DNA from: Thalassolituus hydrocarboniclasticus | GTDB lineage: Bacteria; Pseudomonadota; Gammaproteobacteria; Pseudomonadales; Oceanobacteraceae | Assembly: GCF_025345565.1 (NCBI RefSeq) | Contig: NZ_CP054475.1 | Coordinates: 3,699,129-3,763,128 of the forward strand | DNA: 64,000 nt | Direction of reading: 5' to 3' | Made by a program: the position numbers and the translations under genes | Notes under the pieces: generated by a model | What the model was told of the DNA's origin: nothing | Seen by the model: only the letters and a program-made list of their open reading frames with translations | Databases searched by the model: none | Part shown: piece by piece, positions 8,961 to 16,932 of the stretch | Layout: the number at the start of each line of letters is the position of its first letter | How positions within the stretch are numbered: the first letter of the stretch is position 1

Positions 8961-9164
8961 TCAATCCTTTGAGTTGAGTCGACAGGCAGCGGTAGTGAAC
9001 TCTTTGAAAGCTCGTTTTACGCTAGGGCTCGAAGGCACCGCAATTCTTCGGCCGGTCGGGCTTTGGATAATAGGATGCTTTTTCGTTCGGATCAGCAACC
9101 AGCCAGAGCGTAATAGGTTATGTACAAATCTGTCGATGTCTTTATCCGAAGATAGCTTATTCAT
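8961..9164 (-). CDS. Small HicA-like protein
   Basis: This is a 67-residue protein with GAGGAG 7 nt before the ATG. The layout of a helix (DIDRFVHNLLRSGW) followed by strands with a His (RTKKHPIIQSP, GRRIAVPSS) and a closing helix resembles the HicA/dsRBD-like fold. In HicA the His is catalytic for mRNA cleavage; here the candidate is the His in KKHPII. No HicB-type antitoxin gene accompanies it, which argues for another role. It lies immediately upstream of the ankyrin gene, with overlapping or near-overlapping signals. The family assignment is tentative. Confidence 0.55.
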   Translation of the reverse strand: MNKLSSDKDIDRFVHNLLRSGWLLIRTKKHPIIQSPTGRRIAVPSSPSVKRAFKEFTTAACRLNSKD

Positions 9165-9180
9165 GTAAGTCTCCTCAATA

Positions 9181-9201
9181 CCAGCCCCTAAGTGGGGCTG
9201 G
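9181..9201 (-). terminator. Intercistronic hairpin
   Basis: CCAGCCCC and GGGGCTGG form a perfect 8-bp stem with a 5-nt loop between the 42-residue peptide gene and the HicA-like gene. No T-run follows on the minus strand. It may stabilise or process the upstream transcript, giving more of the small peptide than of the downstream genes. Confidence 0.45.
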
Positions 9202-9215
9202 TAAGTATCGCGTGG

Positions 9216-9344
9216 TTACTTCGAGGGTTTTGCGTTGCCGCGGCCACCGCCGGACGGACTGCCAGTGGTGCTTGGCCAGTTACCTCCTGGTCCCGGATGA
9301 CTTGATGGGCCGCGACCGCCTTGTGAGCCAGTTGATTTAGCCAT
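9216..9344 (-). CDS. 42-residue Gly/Ser/Pro-rich peptide
   Basis: A 42-codon frame begins with ATG at 9344 behind a near-perfect ribosome site (AAGGAGATCTATC). The product is almost entirely Gly, Ser, Pro, Thr, Asn and Lys/Arg. It starts MAKSTGSQGGRG, has GGNWPSTTGSPSGGGRG in the middle and ends NAKPSK. There is no hydrophobic segment, so it should be disordered and basic. The strong ribosome site and the tight operon position support a real gene. It is the third gene of the five-gene cassette. It is not recognised; it could be a modified or secreted peptide, or a binding partner of the neighbours. Confidence 0.6.
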   Translation of the reverse strand: MAKSTGSQGGRGPSSHPGPGGNWPSTTGSPSGGGRGNAKPSK

Positions 9345-9387
9345 GATAGATCTCCTTGGTTGTTTCCCTTGATTGGGTAAACGCACG

Positions 9388-9723
9388 TTAGCGAGGATTA
9401 CGAATGGAGTCGGCTAGGAGAGTGGCTGGGAAACCCTGAAAAGTTGCAACACCTTGAAATATAAATGATTTTTCATATCTCCCGTGTTTAAAACTCAATC
9501 CGGACGGGTGTAGGAGATGGATGCAACTCAGGTCACCTTGCTCGTAAAAGGTCGCCGTTGCTTCCCAGATATCCGAATGATCAGGCGCCCCAATGAGGAT
9601 AGTTCCGCGGCTATGCGTCAAAGTGGAGATTGATGGTATTGATGGCGTCGTCAGTGCTGGCTTGAGACGATATCCGACAGAACAGAATTTCGGTTTTCCT
9701 GGATATTCCGTCTTACCAATCAT
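9388..9723 (-). CDS. Hypothetical protein
   Basis: A 111-residue frame starts at the ATG at 9723 and overlaps the end of the upstream membrane-protein gene by 11 bp, which suggests translational coupling. The frame is open back to 9834, but the extra residues duplicate coding space of the neighbour. The product is strand-rich with no signal peptide or obvious motif; YRLKPALTTPSIP and FYEQGDLSCIHLLHPSG are typical stretches. It was not recognised. It is the second gene of the cassette. Confidence 0.5.
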   Translation of the reverse strand: MIGKTEYPGKPKFCSVGYRLKPALTTPSIPSISTLTHSRGTILIGAPDHSDIWEATATFYEQGDLSCIHLLHPSGLSFKHGRYEKSFIFQGVATFQGFPATLLADSIRNPR

Positions 9724-10237
9724 CCATTCCGGATGATCCTGACCATGAGTCATCCATCCCGATTGAATCCGACGACCAGGAATGGTCCATATCGGATATG
9801 CCGCTGTCCCATGAGTCTGATCCAGAACAGCCATACAGATTACCGCCTACATCGATACCACTAATGCCATCCATCATCGTCAGGCCGGTAGCTGGATTTA
9901 TATCGATTGTGCTTTCGAACGGATCGGAATAATTGGATCGTGCAAAGTGTTCGTCATCTGTCGCATTGATTGAGCAGTCATCCCATGAATTTTCGGCGTT
10001 TTCAGCCATCATAGCCGCTGCACCGCTTGTTGACGAAAAATGTCCCCTGCCCCTAGCAATGCTGCCGGCAGCCAAGCGGTGACGAAAATTCTGTGCAAAA
10101 GATTGAGATTTCTGCGAACCCGAGCGGAATAGTCGCAAAATCAGCAGTGAATAAATCAGTCCAAGATAAAAGTAATCAGGGAAAGCGATGGCTGCCATGG
10201 CGGTATTCACAAGCACGAACAGGAATTTACCGAACAT
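9713..10237 (-). CDS. Membrane protein with Asp/Ser-rich tail
   Basis: This is a 174-residue protein. The N-terminus has two close hydrophobic stretches (FLFVLVNTAMAAIAF and YLGLIYSLLILRLF, residues 5-38), a basic stretch follows, and the last 60 residues are acidic and repetitive (SGSDSWDSGISDMDHSW, then SSDSIGMDDSWSGSSGMDDW). The tail repeats a D-S-W-S-G pattern. This suggests a membrane-anchored protein with a flexible acidic tail, which might contact a basic partner such as the 42-residue peptide (speculation). A ribosome site (CAGGAG) precedes the ATG. It is the first gene of the five-gene minus-strand cassette. Confidence 0.6.
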   Translation of the reverse strand: MFGKFLFVLVNTAMAAIAFPDYFYLGLIYSLLILRLFRSGSQKSQSFAQNFRHRLAAGSIARGRGHFSSTSGAAAMMAENAENSWDDCSINATDDEHFARSNYSDPFESTIDINPATGLTMMDGISGIDVGGNLYGCSGSDSWDSGISDMDHSWSSDSIGMDDSWSGSSGMDDW

Positions 10238-10334
10238 ATTTCACTCCTGGTTTTTTTGCCGCGTTCAGGTTGATTTATAGACTACCAATAACCAAATCCG
10301 ACATCCCTGTCTCTACATTCACCCCCCCACTCCC

Positions 10335-10592
10335 CTAACCAAAATATTCCGACGGCAATTGAGCAACGAAGCCTTTGCGCAAATCTCCCAGCGTCTGAAA
10401 CTCCGCTGGCCAGGCACGCATTTTCTTCTGCACCCAAATGCGAACTGCGCTGTGGTTGTCGAGAGAAGGACTCACCCCCAGATAACCCGCCAACCCGGTG
10501 CCATGCTGAACCTCCGTCACAAAAATGAGCCAATCGGCAATATGGTTGGCTCTCTCTGATGCCCACTGCTGATGGAAGCGTTGATAATGCAT
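10335..10592 (-). CDS. Hypothetical protein coupled to the integrase
   Basis: This is an 85-residue protein whose ATG overlaps the integrase stop codon (TGATG), which implies translational coupling. It is basic and Trp-rich (WASERANHIADWLIFV, VRIWVQKKMRAW), with no recognised family. Small genes downstream of phage-type integrases often belong to the mobile element. Confidence 0.6.
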   Translation of the reverse strand: MHYQRFHQQWASERANHIADWLIFVTEVQHGTGLAGYLGVSPSLDNHSAVRIWVQKKMRAWPAEFQTLGDLRKGFVAQLPSEYFG

Positions 10593-11806
10593 CAGCCCTC
10601 CTCCGCTTCGTTATGAGCCTGCTCTTCAACAATAAAGCGCTGTTGCAGCAGGCGGTCGAACGCAGAGCCATCCTGTCGGGTCAGGTTCGGCACATAACGC
10701 GAGTACACGCGGAACAGCATTTCGGTACTGGTATGGCCCATCTGTCGCGCGATCCACTCCGGGCTTTCCCCGGCGGCCAGCCAAAGAGTCGCTGCGGTAT
10801 GGCGGGTCTGATACGGGCGGCGTTCTTTAATGCCCAGATAGCGCAGCAAGGGGTACCACACACGTTTGGTCACGTTGTTATGTGCCATTGGCGTACCTAA
10901 GCGGGTAGCGAACACAAATTCGTACTCAGCCGTCAGCCGTTGCTGTTCTCTCAGAGCGTCGTACACCGGCTGCGACATATGAATCTCGCGCTGCGAGCCA
11001 TCCGTCTTGGTGTAGGTGATGTTGCCATCCACAACGGTTTCGCGGATCAAAATCTGGCGGCGTTCAAAGTCGATGTACTTCCACTTCAGACCATCAATCT
11101 CCGCCGTACGCATCCCGGTGAAGAAGCGCACGGTGTAATAGGCCTTAAAGTCGTCACGCACGTTATCCAGAATCCGGCGCACCTCCTCCAGGGTAAAAGG
11201 CTCAACATCCACTTTCTGGATCTTCAGCGATTTGATTCCCCGGAAGGGACAGGTAAACTCATACCGGTCAGCGGCCTCTGTCATAAGCATCCTTAACGGG
11301 GTCATGATCTTGTTGATGGTTGCAGCCTTCAGTTCACTGGATTTCCGCGCCGGATCTTTGGCGAGAGAGGAGCGGAAATTCAGGATATCGGCTTTGCTGA
11401 TGTCGCTGACTCTTTTATCCCCCAATCTGGGCAGGATGTAGCTGTTCAGGTTCACCATCACCGTCAGTAAATGGCTGTCACGCCATTCAATCTTTTTCTC
11501 AGCCAGCCAAACGTCAGCGAAATCTTTTAACTTCGGGATGTCATCCTCAGCGTGATACGGTGACAGACGCGCCGCCCGTACCTTCTCATCCAACTCCTCA
11601 AAGAAATCCGCCTTAACGCTTTTCGGGAAATAATCCCGGTACACGAAGGTTCCGAGAGTTATTTCTGCCTCAATCCGCTGCAGAATTTTCTCCATCCGTC
11701 GGCGATTGGGCTGGTTGTCTTCCAGTTTGGTGTATTCACGGCAGCGCTCACCCTTATAACGGAAGTCAAAGTACAGCTTGCCGGTTCGAGCACTGATGCT
11801 AGCCAT
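10592..11806 (-). CDS. int: Phage-type tyrosine integrase
   Basis: This is a 404-residue integrase. The N-terminus (ISARTGKLYFDFRYKGERCREYT) matches the arm-DNA-binding domain of lambda-type integrases. It is followed by a SAM-like core-binding domain and the catalytic domain: FFTGMRTAEIDGLKW (first Arg), PYQTRHTAATLWLAAG (RHT box; the usual first His is Tyr, a common variant) and QMGHTSTEMLFRVYSRYV (GH box and catalytic Tyr). It lies in a module with an excisionase-like gene upstream and a divergent repressor. It probably catalyses integration of the surrounding island. The tRNA-Arg at 30996 is the obvious candidate target, but no matching direct repeat was found. Confidence 0.92.
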   Translation of the reverse strand: MASISARTGKLYFDFRYKGERCREYTKLEDNQPNRRRMEKILQRIEAEITLGTFVYRDYFPKSVKADFFEELDEKVRAARLSPYHAEDDIPKLKDFADVWLAEKKIEWRDSHLLTVMVNLNSYILPRLGDKRVSDISKADILNFRSSLAKDPARKSSELKAATINKIMTPLRMLMTEAADRYEFTCPFRGIKSLKIQKVDVEPFTLEEVRRILDNVRDDFKAYYTVRFFTGMRTAEIDGLKWKYIDFERRQILIRETVVDGNITYTKTDGSQREIHMSQPVYDALREQQRLTAEYEFVFATRLGTPMAHNNVTKRVWYPLLRYLGIKERRPYQTRHTAATLWLAAGESPEWIARQMGHTSTEMLFRVYSRYVPNLTRQDGSAFDRLLQQRFIVEEQAHNEAEEG

Positions 11807-11816
11807 AGCAGCCTCC

Positions 11817-12032
11817 TCAACGCAGGCCAGTCATCAGTGTGTCGATGCTGGGAGCGCGGAACATATCCGCTTCAATCTTCTCCCACACATACAGAATCTT
11901 GCGGCCGCCAAACGGGCGGAAATAGTGAATGCCCTCCAGCAGGACAGAGTCTTTCAGTTGGTTACGAATGGTGCGTGGGTCGTACTTGATACGTTCGGCC
12001 AGTTCTTCGGTGGTTAAGTAGGTTTGGCTCAT
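11817..12032 (-). CDS. Excisionase-like small HTH protein
   Basis: This is a 71-residue protein starting at the ATG at 12032, which has AAGGA 7 nt upstream; a longer frame to 12098 lacks support. TYLTTEELAERIKYDPRTIRNQL is a winged-helix/MerR-like recognition region, and GIHYFRPFGGRKILYVWEKIEADM is typical of phage excisionase/AlpA-like proteins. It sits 10 bp upstream of the integrase in the same operon. It probably controls the direction of recombination. Confidence 0.75.
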   Translation of the reverse strand: MSQTYLTTEELAERIKYDPRTIRNQLKDSVLLEGIHYFRPFGGRKILYVWEKIEADMFRAPSIDTLMTGLR

Positions 12033-12054
12033 GATGCGTTCCTTAATGGTTGTT

Positions 12055-12124
12055 TGTAGAGCAAGGTCTACATTAGAAGCGATCAAAACCCATGTCAACC
12101 ATTATTTGATGAGCGTACTCTACA
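12055..12124. promoter_or_regulatory. Divergent int/repressor control region with repeated half-sites
   Basis: TGTAGA-N6-TCTACA at 12055-12072 is a perfect 6-bp inverted repeat, and a further TCTACA half-site lies at 12119-12124. The region separates the excisionase/integrase operon from the divergent repressor-like gene. These are candidate repressor operators. Confidence 0.5.
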
Positions 12125-12189
12125 TTTAATCTTCAAGGTGTTCGTATGATGAGACCACGCGCTTGGTGTGGATTGGTTTAAGCGGTAAT

Positions 12190-12471
12190 ATGCAGGCCAA
12201 AAGCAGCCTGGAAACCAAGCTCATGATCCGCTTTAGATTGAAGGAACTGATAGCCGACAAGGAATTTAAGGAGGGACGTCGGATAACCTTGGAAGAGGTG
12301 TCGCGTGAAACCGGCATTCACCGAACCACGCTATCAAAAATTGCCAATCAGAAGGGTTACATAACCAACACGGATGTATTGGATCGGTTATGTCTGTACT
12401 TTGAGGTGCCTATTGGCAGTATTGCTGAACATTTGCCGGTAAATGATACCGAGCCTCAATCACAGGCTTAA
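12190..12471 (+). CDS. Phage-type XRE repressor
   Basis: This is a 93-residue HTH protein. RITLEEVSRETGIHRTTLSKIANQ is a clear Cro/C1 HTH, and LDRLCLYFEVPIGSIAEHLP is the conserved C-terminal helix pair of this family. Possible starts are TTG 12163, ATG 12190 and ATG 12223; none has a strong ribosome site, and family members often begin near 12223. It is divergent from the excisionase/integrase genes, so it probably represses them. Its 3' end converges on brxL. Confidence 0.75.
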   Translation: MQAKSSLETKLMIRFRLKELIADKEFKEGRRITLEEVSRETGIHRTTLSKIANQKGYITNTDVLDRLCLYFEVPIGSIAEHLPVNDTEPQSQA

Positions 12472-12552
12472 TATGCAGTAAGCATTCAAGGATATTAAGG
12501 TCAGGCTGAACAACCGGATTCCATTCCGATTGCCAAATGGGAGTAGTAATAA

Positions 12553-14601
12553 CTACTCCACAATCGCTTTGAGAAGCGCGTCGCGGGCGTCCTGGTAGAA
12601 TTGAATGTCCACCTTAGTCGCCATCTCGTCCGACAGATCATAAAGCTGTCGACGAGCAGTAACCGGCATCAAAAGCGCAGTCGCGCCTTTTTCCACTGCT
12701 AACTCAGCAATGTTCACAGCGCTGTTGATCGGCTCAATTGAGCCACCCAGGTTAATTTCACCTACCACAATCAAGCCGCCTTTCACTGGTTTTTTCAGCA
12801 ACGCGCTGCACATAGCAACCAGGGCAGCTACGCCAAGCTTTGAGCCTTTTTTCGCGGCATCAAAGGCACGCAACTGGACACTGTACTCGTGAGATCTCGG
12901 ATCACGGTCACCAACCAGCTGCACAGAGCGGGCATAAAGATTCTGCTCGGCATACCGTAACGATTCTTTGAACGCTGCCGGAGCCGGATTGTTAAGAATA
13001 CGCACACCAGAACCAGGCCCTTCGTTCACTTCAATTCGGTAAAGCCCTGCATTATCGTCAATATCTGCGCCACCCTCACTGATCGTCCAGATCTGACCGG
13101 GCTCTAATGGATCATCGCCAATCTCGTTGTCTGCACGCAGTTCTGGTGTGGCAACGAATTTTTCGATACCGTCATCGCCAATAAAATAACTGAAATGGGT
13201 GTTGCGGAACTCGGCAGCGCCAACGCGCTTTTGCTGTTCCTTCACACGACGCCGAACTTCTAACGCCAGGCGTAATGCCCATTCCATATCCTCATCCGAT
13301 ACCGTCGCCTCCGGATCCGGATATAACAGCTTCAGCAGCCCTGATACTGTTTTATTCACGGCATTGGTATCCCGGCCGCTCAATGCTCCGCCAAGATGAA
13401 CGCGGTTTTGCATGGCTGAAACACGGCTTTGGTTACGCAGCTGACTCATGCACTCGGAAAAGAAGTCACTGACCAAACCAAAGTGATTGGTCGTCAGGTC
13501 CTTATTCATTTTCGGAACATCCCAGCCAGGCAGGTAACAATGGATACGATCCATCCAGGCAGTGTCGTCGCGCATTTCCGCTGGCAGTGGGCCAAATAAG
13601 TGGCCTACACGCTGCTGATGCTCAACATCGACATCGAAGTTGCCAACAAACACCATTGAGCCATCGGCTCGAATACTTTCCTTACCACGACTGAACTCAC
13701 CACTTTCCATGTAACCTTTCATAATGTTGATACCCTCTTTGGTATCAAATGAAATGCCGCTCACCTCGTCGAAACACACCACATCGTACTGGCAGACCAG
13801 GCCGCGCTGACCATTGGCGTTGTTCACGAACATTTTCGCGATGGTCGCTTTGCCGCCCGAAATCAGATGCGCGTATGGAGAAACCTGCTGGAATAAGTGG
13901 CTCTTACCAGTACCACGCGGTCCCAGCTCAACCATGTTGTAGTTGCGTTCCACAAAAGGAATCATCCGCAACAGCACCGCATCGCGCGCACGAGGCGTCA
14001 TCGCCTCCGGCTCAAGTCCGATGGAGCGTAGCAAAAAATCTTTCCACTCCTGGCTATCAAAAAACTTCCTGGCTTCAGCCATAACGTCCAGAACGTTGCG
14101 CTTGGACAGCTGAATAGGGCGAATCTCTTTGATGCCGAATGCATTGCCATTTTCTTCAGCAATGATGGAATCGTATTCCAGAGTCACTTCGGCATAGAAG
14201 CCGCCGGTCAGCAGGCGTTCGTTATCATCAACCAGCTTATCGGGAATCCGAACCCGGCTCAGGTTAATACTCGGTAAACTGGCCAGATACCCACGCTCTT
14301 TCTCGACAAAACGCGCGCTGATAATGTCGATCAGCTTGATCGAACCGTCTTTGTAAGCTCTGGCCTTAAACAGCTCTTCTTCACCAGCCCGAACGGTACG
14401 GGAAGCCAGTTGGCGCTGCACAATCTCCAGGCCTTCCTCAATCTCATCAGGATCCGTACTGGCGCAATAGCGGCCCAGCATAAACTCCACAACATAAGTC
14501 GGTACCGGAAACTGACGGGCAAAGGTACGCACCAGATCTTTGCGTACAATGTAGCCATCGAAAGCACTGGCCGCCTTTTGATCCAGGCTATCCAATTCCA
14601 T
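12553..14601 (-). CDS. brxL: BrxL, BREX AAA+ ATPase with Lon-like domain
   Basis: This is a 682-residue protein with the BrxL layout: an N-terminal region, an AAA+ domain with Walker A GPRGTGKSHL (about residues 226-235) and Walker B VVCFDEVSG (about 278), then a C-terminal Lon-protease-like domain (GEINLGGSIEPINSAV). At the Lon active-site position the sequence is KKGSKLGVAAL instead of DGPSAG, and no Lys is seen at the partner position, so it probably does not act as a protease. In type I BREX, BrxL is a DNA-binding ATPase needed for defence. It is the last gene of the operon, and its ATG overlaps the pglZ stop. Confidence 0.93.
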   Translation of the reverse strand: MELDSLDQKAASAFDGYIVRKDLVRTFARQFPVPTYVVEFMLGRYCASTDPDEIEEGLEIVQRQLASRTVRAGEEELFKARAYKDGSIKLIDIISARFVEKERGYLASLPSINLSRVRIPDKLVDDNERLLTGGFYAEVTLEYDSIIAEENGNAFGIKEIRPIQLSKRNVLDVMAEARKFFDSQEWKDFLLRSIGLEPEAMTPRARDAVLLRMIPFVERNYNMVELGPRGTGKSHLFQQVSPYAHLISGGKATIAKMFVNNANGQRGLVCQYDVVCFDEVSGISFDTKEGINIMKGYMESGEFSRGKESIRADGSMVFVGNFDVDVEHQQRVGHLFGPLPAEMRDDTAWMDRIHCYLPGWDVPKMNKDLTTNHFGLVSDFFSECMSQLRNQSRVSAMQNRVHLGGALSGRDTNAVNKTVSGLLKLLYPDPEATVSDEDMEWALRLALEVRRRVKEQQKRVGAAEFRNTHFSYFIGDDGIEKFVATPELRADNEIGDDPLEPGQIWTISEGGADIDDNAGLYRIEVNEGPGSGVRILNNPAPAAFKESLRYAEQNLYARSVQLVGDRDPRSHEYSVQLRAFDAAKKGSKLGVAALVAMCSALLKKPVKGGLIVVGEINLGGSIEPINSAVNIAELAVEKGATALLMPVTARRQLYDLSDEMATKVDIQFYQDARDALLKAIVE

Positions 14602-16919
14602 TATTCCTCTCCTACAAGTGTTGCCGTTTTGGCCAACACAGTGTCATGTTCATCCAGCAGAACCAGCACGGCTGTCTGCTGTTCGTAGCGATCATCCTCA
14701 ACCATCAGGGTACACTTACCCTCTTTGACCGGCTTACGATTACAGATCTCAGAGCTGGCATCGCCAGCATGGGTGCGCAACACGGCCACAACATTGGCAT
14801 CGTCCGCCTCAACTTTGATGCGGCATTTCAACCCCATCCAGCGCACATCCCCCACCTTTGCCTGCACCGTCTTTTGGCGGGAGGATTTGGTACTCACCAA
14901 CTCAATCATGGGTGTTAGGCATTCCTGCAAACTCAGCCCGCCATGGTCATAACACTGACCCGCCTTAAAGCAACGAGCGCCGGGTGCCATTGCAATGGTC
15001 ACTTGCGGGTTCCAGTACCAGCCCACCTCAAGCATTCCGGAAGAAGCAGACTCTTTCAGAACCGCACAGCGGCCCCAGCGAGTCTCGGTTAAATGCTTGG
15101 GCAAATCGGTTTTTTGCATAGGCTCGGGCGTCAGAATCCAGCCATGATCGGTAACAATCCGGATCTTCGTCCAGCCAGCAGCCAGTAACTCTTCTACTCG
15201 CTCTGTCACTTCATGCAACAACGTATCGATGCGGGCAGCCAACTTAATGCCCTTAACATGGCCTTCCGTATCGATATCGCCGCTTTGCACCCAGGCATTC
15301 CGGGTGGGGTTACCGGTTTCAGATTCACTCAGATAATCCCAACCTTTCTCAGCCAGAAACTTCTTCAGGTAATGAGCAGAGAAATCTTTATCGTCCTCTT
15401 TGAGGCTGGGTTCAAAATCAACATCACTGATTCGACCCGTAATACGATCGGTAACCGGTGTCACCGCCGCCTTCGCAGTCGCCGTTACAGATGGCAAAGC
15501 GGCCCAGCTGGATTTCAGCGAGACATTACCCAGGGGCTGCAAACGCTTCACTAATCGTTGTGCGGTGTCGTAACGCAACCCATCAACGAAAAACACCAAC
15601 TCACCGGCTGGCTGATAATTACCCACTTCTTCTTTAGTGCTGCCACTGCCGGGGTAACCTTTAACCTGAACCAGCTTCTGGAATGACAACGTAATATCAT
15701 CCAGCCAGGGCGTATAAACATGGTGTAAGAGCTTCTGTACCAACTCTTGTAATGCCGGGGGAAGCGAAAAAGCCAGTACCCGCAAATAAGCATCATCCGT
15801 CTGCCAATAAAGCTCCCGATACTGAGTCGCCATTTCTTCCGGCATGGTGCCACTAAAGGCATTCTGAGTAAGATTGGCGACAACGGCTAAAGGCTCCAGA
15901 ACCGATGCCAGCGGCGATAATCCCAACTGTGTCCATACCCAACCACGGCGATCAGCATGTTGCCGCTCCAGTGACAGAATCCCTTGGCGCACATCACTGG
16001 TCTGCTTATCCAGCAACTTACGCAGTGCTGCTTCAAGAGCTGCTTCCTCCGACTGGTTAATGGCCGGATAACTCTCGCCATCGGCCGCCAGATCATAACT
16101 GACCGACATCAACAGCGCCGGCAGCTTCGGATAATGGGTTGCCCCTTCCACAAAGCGCTGCCATACCGTTTCCCAAATACCCTGTCTCTGGCACAGCAAT
16201 TCTGCGGCGGTAATATCCCCATCACGTTCCGGGCTGAAGTGGTACTCGGTTTCACAAATACCACACAGCGCCTGCCAGCGGCTTTGGTCCCAGCGTTCGC
16301 GGGTAGCACGGCTATCATTCATCCAGGTCAACAGGTCCCGGACAGGATCATTGGAAATCAACTTATTGAAGTCGGCAGCTTCCAGGCGACGGCTTTCTAA
16401 CTCCGCCTGATCCGATTCCAGCATCTCGTTCAGTACCCGCAACATGGCTTGCTGAGTTTTTTCGTCACGCGCCACATCCAATCCGGCGCCACCATTGGCT
16501 GACGTCAGGAAAGCATTCACCGTCCAATCACGGCCGGTACTGTTGTAAGCCCACCAACAACCACGGTATTGCAGCTCGGCCAGTGGCATCAAAGTAACTG
16601 GACAGCTGGAAATAGCGCGCAAATCACGACGTTCTAAACCGGGCAGATAAATAATGGGGGTTTTATCCTCAGGCAGCTGGAACTCTGGCAGTGCATTTTC
16701 AATGACACACTTGATCCAGACCGCCGGTCCCTGACGTTTCTCAGGCTGATAATCACCAAATACAACCAGCTCCGGCAACGCAGCTTGCAGTAAGGGCAGC
16801 GCCGATTCCCACTGGCGCAGCTTGTCGGTCCAAAGAATGACAGAAGGCGCCAGCTGGGCACTGGCGTTGTATTCGGCGCTGGCACGAACTTCTTGGCTCA
16901 GCAGGTCAATAAGTTTCAT
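14601..16919 (-). CDS. pglZ: PglZ (BrxZ), BREX alkaline-phosphatase-superfamily protein
   Basis: This is a 772-residue protein with the PglZ domain in its C-terminal half. LVFFVDGLRYDTAQRL (about residues 435-450) holds the metal-binding Asp motif, and IRIVTDHGW (about 588-596) holds the second metal site of the alkaline-phosphatase fold. PglZ is a core component of all BREX systems; its substrate in type I is not fully defined. It lies 13 bp after the DUF4276 gene and overlaps brxL by 1 bp. Its position shows that the accessory genes upstream were inserted into a pre-existing BREX operon. Confidence 0.95.
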   Translation of the reverse strand: MKLIDLLSQEVRASAEYNASAQLAPSVILWTDKLRQWESALPLLQAALPELVVFGDYQPEKRQGPAVWIKCVIENALPEFQLPEDKTPIIYLPGLERRDLRAISSCPVTLMPLAELQYRGCWWAYNSTGRDWTVNAFLTSANGGAGLDVARDEKTQQAMLRVLNEMLESDQAELESRRLEAADFNKLISNDPVRDLLTWMNDSRATRERWDQSRWQALCGICETEYHFSPERDGDITAAELLCQRQGIWETVWQRFVEGATHYPKLPALLMSVSYDLAADGESYPAINQSEEAALEAALRKLLDKQTSDVRQGILSLERQHADRRGWVWTQLGLSPLASVLEPLAVVANLTQNAFSGTMPEEMATQYRELYWQTDDAYLRVLAFSLPPALQELVQKLLHHVYTPWLDDITLSFQKLVQVKGYPGSGSTKEEVGNYQPAGELVFFVDGLRYDTAQRLVKRLQPLGNVSLKSSWAALPSVTATAKAAVTPVTDRITGRISDVDFEPSLKEDDKDFSAHYLKKFLAEKGWDYLSESETGNPTRNAWVQSGDIDTEGHVKGIKLAARIDTLLHEVTERVEELLAAGWTKIRIVTDHGWILTPEPMQKTDLPKHLTETRWGRCAVLKESASSGMLEVGWYWNPQVTIAMAPGARCFKAGQCYDHGGLSLQECLTPMIELVSTKSSRQKTVQAKVGDVRWMGLKCRIKVEADDANVVAVLRTHAGDASSEICNRKPVKEGKCTLMVEDDRYEQQTAVLVLLDEHDTVLAKTATLVGEE

Positions 16920-16932
16920 AACAGTCCTTGGC

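Noticed and set aside
9388-9834. 148-residue version of the hypothetical protein
   Set aside because: The first 37 residues overlap the upstream gene in another frame; ATG 9723 with an 11-bp overlap is more likely.
12540-12559. Hairpin GGAGTAGT/ACTACTCC at the end of brxL
   Set aside because: It includes the brxL stop codon and has no T-run on either side, so I do not call it a terminator.
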